Below are positions 50,560-54,866 of a stretch of 54,866 nucleotides of DNA, one piece after another. A model generated the notes under the pieces. The model worked only from the letters and a program-made list of their open reading frames with translations, made no database searches and had not been told where the DNA came from. The stretch covers positions 1 to 54,866 of the forward strand of contig NZ_JACJVR010000013.1 in assembly GCF_014212175.1 (NCBI RefSeq), written 5' to 3'. The number at the start of each line of letters is the position of its first letter. The first letter of the stretch is position 1. The DNA comes from Cohnella xylanilytica (GTDB lineage: Bacteria; Bacillota; Bacilli; Paenibacillales; Paenibacillaceae). A program made the position numbers and the translations under genes.

Positions 50560-51717
50560 CTACGGCCGGCCGGAGGGCGAGGATACCCGGGTGGCCAGGA
50601 AGGCGCGCAGGGCCAGCTCGGGAGCCCCCGAGCCGATCCGCATCAGCAGGGAGGAGAGCGCCGGCTGGCCCAGCGCGGACTGCAGCAGCCGCCCCCACCG
50701 CGAGGGTCCGGCGAACGGCTTGCGAAGCGCCGAGGCGTACGCCAGCCTCCAGCGCTCCAAGCCGATCTCCCCGCGCAGATAGCGGTCCGCGAGCGGCGCG
50801 CAGAGCTCCGCCGACCTTAGCGCCATCGCCATCCCGTCGCCGCACAGCGGCGGCACGACCATCGCGGCGTCCCCGACGAGCGGGAAGCGGCTGCCCCATG
50901 CCCTCGGCTTCCGGCTGATCCGCACGGGCGCCACCGCCTTCTCCGTCCCCGGCACCGGGCGCCCTCCGCGAATCCGCTCGGCGAACCCGGCATGAAGCGA
51001 AGCCGCCGCGCGAAGCCAGCCTTCAGGGGCGGAGCCCGCTTCCCGCATGAGCGTCCGGTCGACGAGCGCGGCGACGTTGACCGTCCCCCCTCCGACCGGC
51101 GCGACGCCGACGTAACCGCCGGGGAAGAAGTACAGCTCGACATCCGTGCCCGCCGTCACGCCTTCCATATGCACCTTCCAGCCCACATTGCCTACCTCCG
51201 CGGGCCGGCGAACCTCGCCCGCCAGGCCCGCGGGCGCGTTCCTCCCCCATGCGCCGATCACCGCGCGGGAGCGGAAGGTCAGCCCCCCTTCCCGTCCGCG
51301 CGCTTCGATCCGGTACTGCCGGCCTTCCGGCGCGACGGACAACGCCGTCGTCGCCCTCCGCAGCTCGGCCCCGTGCTTCGCCGCCTCGCCGAGCAGGGCG
51401 CCGTCCAGCGCCGGGCGGCTGACGCCGAGAGCGGGGACGGGAAGCGGGAACCGCGACGAGCGGCCCGAGGCGGAGACGAGCCGCACGGCTTCGATCGGGG
51501 AAGCCGGCAAGCCGTCCAGAATTCCGCCCAGTCCGAGAGCCTCCAGGCTGCTCCGCGATTCGGGCGACAGGAACTCCCCGCACACCTTGTGGACCGGCGG
51601 ATCGGCGCGATCGAGCGCCAGCGTGTCCCAGCCGCGCGCGGCAAGCGCTCCGGCCATGGCGGAGCCGGCGATGCCGGCCCCCAGCACGACGACGTCGTAG
51701 CAGCGCTCCATCGTCAT
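50560..51717 (-). CDS. FAD-dependent oxidoreductase (geranylgeranyl-reductase-like)
   Basis: 385 residues. FAD-binding GxGxxG motif VVVLGAGIAGSAMAGALAARG, CGEFLSP with the conserved Cys, and the second FAD motif FPLVGDAAMVVPPLCGDGMAMALRSAE. Such enzymes reduce or hydroxylate lipids and polyketides. Start ATG 51717 overlaps the methyltransferase stop; GGAGGAGGG is upstream. Third gene of the PKS-methyltransferase-oxidoreductase operon, so it most likely tailors the PKS product. Confidence 0.88.
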   Translation of the reverse strand: MTMERCYDVVVLGAGIAGSAMAGALAARGWDTLALDRADPPVHKVCGEFLSPESRSSLEALGLGGILDGLPASPIEAVRLVSASGRSSRFPLPVPALGVSRPALDGALLGEAAKHGAELRRATTALSVAPEGRQYRIEARGREGGLTFRSRAVIGAWGRNAPAGLAGEVRRPAEVGNVGWKVHMEGVTAGTDVELYFFPGGYVGVAPVGGGTVNVAALVDRTLMREAGSAPEGWLRAAASLHAGFAERIRGGRPVPGTEKAVAPVRISRKPRAWGSRFPLVGDAAMVVPPLCGDGMAMALRSAELCAPLADRYLRGEIGLERWRLAYASALRKPFAGPSRWGRLLQSALGQPALSSLLMRIGSGAPELALRAFLATRVSSPSGRP

Positions 51718-52463
51718 CGCCCTCCTCCTAAGTCGCCGCCGCAGCCGCCTTGGCCGCAGAGCCGCGCGACGGCCGCGTATCGGAACAGCGGCCTCCACGA
51801 GACGTCCAAGGCGACGGTCCCGCCGGTCCCCGCGCCCAGTCGCGCCCAATCCTCCCGGCGGAACCCCTTGGCGACCGACAGCGGCCCGTCGTGGCGGATG
51901 TACCGGTTGCGCGACAGCACCCGCGTCGCGAGCGATACCGCCAGCCAGGCGAGCCAGTGGCGGTGAATGTCGGCCAGCACCGCTCCGATGCGGGACGCTT
52001 CCAGCAGGCGCGTCAGCACGGACGGCAGCTCCTCGTCGGAGAAGTGATGCGCCAGCTGGCTCGCCGTCACGACGTCCGCGCAGCGCGGCGGCAGCTCGAA
52101 CAGGTCTCCCCGGCGCACCTCGATCCGGCTCTCGCCGCGGAACAGGCTTCTCGCTTCCTCGCACGCTTCTTCCGTCTTGTCCATCAGCACGAGGCCCAGC
52201 CGCACGCCTTCGCGGTCCGCCCAGCGGAGCAAGGCGCGATTGACGTCGCCCGATCCCGCTCCGACGTCCAGCACCGTCCAGTCGCCGGGCCTCCCCGCTT
52301 CCTTCCACAGCCGCTTCACGCCGTAGAGAGCGGGCCCGGAAGCGCCGAAAACGCGGTTCAGCAAGCGCAGGTGCCGCAGCGCCTCCCTCAGCTCCTCCCC
52401 GCCCCGGGCGAAATCGTCCATCAGCTCGGGCTCCCGAGCCCGCGTCCGCAGCCGGTTACCCAT
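51714..52463 (-). CDS. Class I SAM-dependent methyltransferase
   Basis: 249 residues from ATG 52463, inside the end of the PKS gene (8-base overlap), so translation is likely coupled. Motif I VLDVGAGSGDVNRALL, acidic LVLMDKTEEACEEA, and GDLFELPPRCADVVTASQLAHHF. The short Cys/Gly tail (LCGQGGCGGDLGG) is unusual. Probably methylates the polyketide product. Confidence 0.88.
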   Translation of the reverse strand: MGNRLRTRAREPELMDDFARGGEELREALRHLRLLNRVFGASGPALYGVKRLWKEAGRPGDWTVLDVGAGSGDVNRALLRWADREGVRLGLVLMDKTEEACEEARSLFRGESRIEVRRGDLFELPPRCADVVTASQLAHHFSDEELPSVLTRLLEASRIGAVLADIHRHWLAWLAVSLATRVLSRNRYIRHDGPLSVAKGFRREDWARLGAGTGGTVALDVSWRPLFRYAAVARLCGQGGCGGDLGGGR

Positions 52464-53616
52464 GGGCGAGGGCTGCGGGCGCTTCCCGCCCAAGTTCCGG
52501 CGTCTCCCCGACATATGCGATCTTCATCATCTCGGCGCCGACACCCGGCCCGAACGCGATCGCCACGCCGCTCGCCGATTCCGGATCGCGGGGAAGAGCG
52601 CCGCTCTCCAGCTTCCGTCTCAGCTCCTGGAAGACGAACAGCAGCGTCGCCGACGACAGGTTGCCGTATTCCCGAAGGACCGTCCGGCTGGCGCTTGTCT
52701 CCTCGCCGCTTAAATCAAGCGACGTCTGCAGCGCGTCGACGATCCCCCGGCCGCCGGGGTGAATCGCCCACAATCCCGGCTTCCCGTCCGCGCCGAGCCA
52801 CTCGCCGAGCCGAGGCGGAACGACTTGTCCGATCAGCCGCGGAATGCCCGCGGACAAATAAAGATCGAACCCGGTCGGCCCGAGCTTCCACGCCATCTCG
52901 CCTTCCGAATCGGGGAACAGAACCGTCCGCCCTTCTCCCAAGGCGAAGAGGCCTCCGCCGCTTCCCGAGACGACGCACGCGGAAGCGCCGTCGCCGAAGA
53001 AGGCGGTCGCGTACAGCGCTTGGCGATCGTCGGACGGCTGGATATGAAGGGTGCACAGCTCGACGCAGACGACGAGGACGACGGCGGACGGATCTCCTTC
53101 GGCGAGATCCCGGGCCAGCCGGATCCCTGTCAGCCCGGCCGCGCAGCCGAGGAACGTGAGCGGGATTCGCCGCACGTCCGGTCGCATCCCGAGCCCCTTC
53201 GCGAGCGCGACGTCCAGGCCGGGCAGGAATTGCCCGGTGCAGCTCACCGCGATCAGATGGGTCACGTCGGACGGACTCGTCCCGCTGTCGGCCAGAGCCC
53301 GTTCGGCGGCTTGGCGGGCGAGGGGGACGGACTCCCGCTCGTAGACGAGCATTCTCTCGGCCGTCGTCGGCACCCCTTCGGGGTTGCCGTTCACCGCGTA
53401 GCGGCACAGCCCCGCCGCCTCGAGCAGGTTCGGCTCGCACGTGTAGCGCCGTTCGACGCCGGATTGCTTGAAGATTCGGCGGGCCCAGCGCGCCGAGTCT
53501 CCTTGGCCGCCGAGCGCATCCGACAGTCGGGCGGCGACGTCCTCCTGATCCAGCCGGTGGGGCGGCAAGGCCGTCCCGATTCCCTGGATCGCGATATTGC
53601 CGTGGCGAAGCTTCAT
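52456..53616 (-). CDS. Type III polyketide synthase
   Basis: 386 residues. Chalcone-synthase-like triad: Cys158 (PLTFLGCAAGLTG), His286 (WAIHPGGRGIV), Asn319 (YGNLSSAT). Makes alkylpyrones, resorcinols or similar products from acyl and malonyl CoA; in Bacillus the related BpsA forms triketide pyrones. Start ATG with AAGGAGG 9 bases upstream. First gene of the three-gene operon. The exact product cannot be predicted. Confidence 0.95.
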   Translation of the reverse strand: MKLRHGNIAIQGIGTALPPHRLDQEDVAARLSDALGGQGDSARWARRIFKQSGVERRYTCEPNLLEAAGLCRYAVNGNPEGVPTTAERMLVYERESVPLARQAAERALADSGTSPSDVTHLIAVSCTGQFLPGLDVALAKGLGMRPDVRRIPLTFLGCAAGLTGIRLARDLAEGDPSAVVLVVCVELCTLHIQPSDDRQALYATAFFGDGASACVVSGSGGGLFALGEGRTVLFPDSEGEMAWKLGPTGFDLYLSAGIPRLIGQVVPPRLGEWLGADGKPGLWAIHPGGRGIVDALQTSLDLSGEETSASRTVLREYGNLSSATLLFVFQELRRKLESGALPRDPESASGVAIAFGPGVGAEMMKIAYVGETPELGREAPAALAHG

Positions 53617-53728
53617 CCGCGTATTCCTCCTTGCCCGCTAGCGCGAGGCGACTTGTCCTTTTCCTACACGGTATGAAGCTTCGTTCCATCCTATTCCGAA
53701 GATCGCGCGCCCGTCCGCAACTAAGGCC

Positions 53729-53772
53729 AAAAAAAGACGAAAGCCCCCGGCGTCCCAAGACGCCGAAGGCTT
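53729..53772 (-). terminator. Terminator of the Gfo/Idh gene
   Basis: GGCGTC-TTGG-GACGCC core with an outer AAGCC/GGCTT stem, followed on the minus strand by TTTCGTCTTTTTTT. Confidence 0.85.
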
Positions 53773-53789
53773 GCTTCCGACCGCTTCCA

Positions 53790-54779
53790 TTATCGCTTCC
53801 GGTCCGCCGGATAGACGAGTCCCATCTGTCTTCTCGCCTCGTCCATCACTTCCATGACGGCGAGCGAGCGCTCGTGGGAATTGAAGGACGACTGCTTCTC
53901 TCCCCGCCCGATCAGGTCGATGAACTCCTGGACCTCGTACCGCATGCTCAGCGAAGATTGCTCGACCGCGATCTCCTCCGTCCGTCCGTCGCGGTACCGA
54001 ATCTCCGCCTTCTCCGGATGGCTGATTTTGTCGATGAGGATGCTGCCTTCCTCGCCCTGGATCTCGCTGGGCAGGTAGGAATTCGAGATTTTCGAATATT
54101 GAATGACCGCTTCCATATCCCCGTAGTTTAATAGAAGGCTTCCTTCCCCGTCGACTCCGGAGGAGAGGAGAACCCCGCTGGCCTGCACCTTGTCCGGACG
54201 GCCGAACAGGACGATCGCGGGATAGAGGCAATAAATCCCGAGATCCATAAGCGCCCCGTTGGAGAATTCGGGATTGAAGGCGTTCAGCACCGTTCCCGCC
54301 CGGAAAGCGTCGTATCGGGAAGAATATTGGCAGTAGCTCGCGAAGTAGCGCCTCACCTTCCCGATGGAAGGCAGCTTGTCCCGGATCGCCTGGAAGTTCG
54401 GAAGCATCGTCGACTTGAGCGCCTCCATGAGCAGCACTCCGTTGCGGGTAGCGGCCTCGGTCATCATCCGCGCCTCCCTCGCGTTGGAAGCCAGCGGCTT
54501 CTCGCAGAGGACGTGGATGCCGAGCTCCATGCAAGCGATCGCCTGCTCCGCATGAAGACTGTTCGGGGTGGCGAGGTAGACCGCGTCGATCTCCCCGCTC
54601 CGGCACATCCGCCCGATATCGTCGTATGCGTGGGGCGCCCCGTGCTTGTCCGCGAATTCGCGCGCCTTCTCCGCCGACCGGGAATAGACCGCCGCCAGCC
54701 GGAAGCCCTCCGTCTCCTTCGCCGCCTCGATGAACGCGTCCGTAATCCAATTCGTGCCGATAACGCCGAATCGTACCAT
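53790..54779 (-). CDS. Gfo/Idh/MocA-family oxidoreductase
   Basis: 329 residues from ATG 54779 (GTG 54785 also possible). Rossmann motif VRFGVIGTNWITDAF, EKPLAS (LCEKPLAS) and GALMDLGIYCLYPAIVLFG. NAD(P)-dependent oxidation or reduction of a sugar or cyclic polyol. Stand-alone gene with an extended -10 promoter (TGATATGAT, 54823-54831 on the minus strand) and terminator. Distant from the homologue at 44561. Confidence 0.92.
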   Translation of the reverse strand: MVRFGVIGTNWITDAFIEAAKETEGFRLAAVYSRSAEKAREFADKHGAPHAYDDIGRMCRSGEIDAVYLATPNSLHAEQAIACMELGIHVLCEKPLASNAREARMMTEAATRNGVLLMEALKSTMLPNFQAIRDKLPSIGKVRRYFASYCQYSSRYDAFRAGTVLNAFNPEFSNGALMDLGIYCLYPAIVLFGRPDKVQASGVLLSSGVDGEGSLLLNYGDMEAVIQYSKISNSYLPSEIQGEEGSILIDKISHPEKAEIRYRDGRTEEIAVEQSSLSMRYEVQEFIDLIGRGEKQSSFNSHERSLAVMEVMDEARRQMGLVYPADRKR

Positions 54780-54785
54780 AATCAC

Positions 54786-54866
54786 TCGCCTGCCTTGCCG
54801 TTAAGGTATTCGTTCAGCCTCCATCATATCAGTACAGGGCCGGAGTTCTAGAGTAAAGGGCTGAAC
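54786..54866 (-). promoter_or_regulatory. Promoter region of the last Gfo/Idh gene
   Basis: TATGAT (54823-54828) preceded by TGA on the minus strand gives an extended -10; no clear -35. Nothing else is seen up to the window end. Confidence 0.45.

Overview
The window looks like a chromosomal segment of a high-GC, spore-forming Paenibacillaceae bacterium (Paenibacillus or Cohnella type). The clues are a YesM/YesN two-component pair, a hemE-hemH-hemY operon, a LysM plus M14 endopeptidase, LtaS-type sulfatases, YtxG/YtxH and DUF1450 proteins, Firmicute ribosome binding sites (AAGGAGG), sigma-A promoters and many copper-amine-oxidase-like (CuAO-N) domains. I see no rRNA, tRNA, CRISPR array, insertion sequence or prophage. 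Most genes lie on the minus strand.

Layout, left to right. (1) 1-1400: a divergent endonuclease-like/winged-helix gene between two unrelated tandem repeat arrays. (2) 1428-6534: operon yesM-yesN-GH3 N-acetylhexosaminidase. (3) 6815-9139: DHA2 drug exporter divergent from its likely TetR regulator. (4) 9738-14747: hemE-hemH-hemY (late heme synthesis) divergent from a 12-TM MFS transporter, then a small O-methyltransferase. (5) 15855-20940: plus-strand cell-surface module: LtaS-like sulfatase, MBOAT acyltransferase, and an SGNH/AlgX-like protein fused to a CuAO-N domain. (6) 21040-25310: small housekeeping genes, a spore/cell-wall endopeptidase, glutamate racemase and ytxG/ytxH. (7) 26166-29277: SufR-like regulator, a cluster of small genes including an unlisted 45-residue membrane protein, a CuA-only cupredoxin and a lone holin. 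(8) 29556-31601: flavinylation/electron-transfer operon (small membrane-anchored protein, ApbE, ferric-reductase-like membrane protein). (9) 31699-37537: phosphate operon (beta-propeller protein)-pstS-pstC-pstA-pstB-phoU. (10) 38351-47429: carbohydrate and redox genes: esterase, GH2 beta-mannosidase, HpaB-type monooxygenase, PLD lipoprotein, and a LacI-ThuA-Gfo/Idh operon. (11) 48327-50246: second LtaS-like synthase with a leader terminator. (12) 50560-53616: type III polyketide synthase, methyltransferase and FAD oxidoreductase operon. (13) 53790-54779: Gfo/Idh dehydrogenase.

The intergenic DNA is unusually rich in short repeats. At least six different families occur; one (core CTTATCCC...CTCAG) is shared by two loci 22 kb apart, and another (51-bp units at 47919-48122) shows a compensatory base change suggesting a selected RNA or DNA hairpin. 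These repeats, the leader structures at 870-911 and 50278-50336, the beta-propeller heading the pst operon and the surface-polymer module are the least conventional parts of the window.

All assignments rest on reading motifs and translations by eye; no database search was run.
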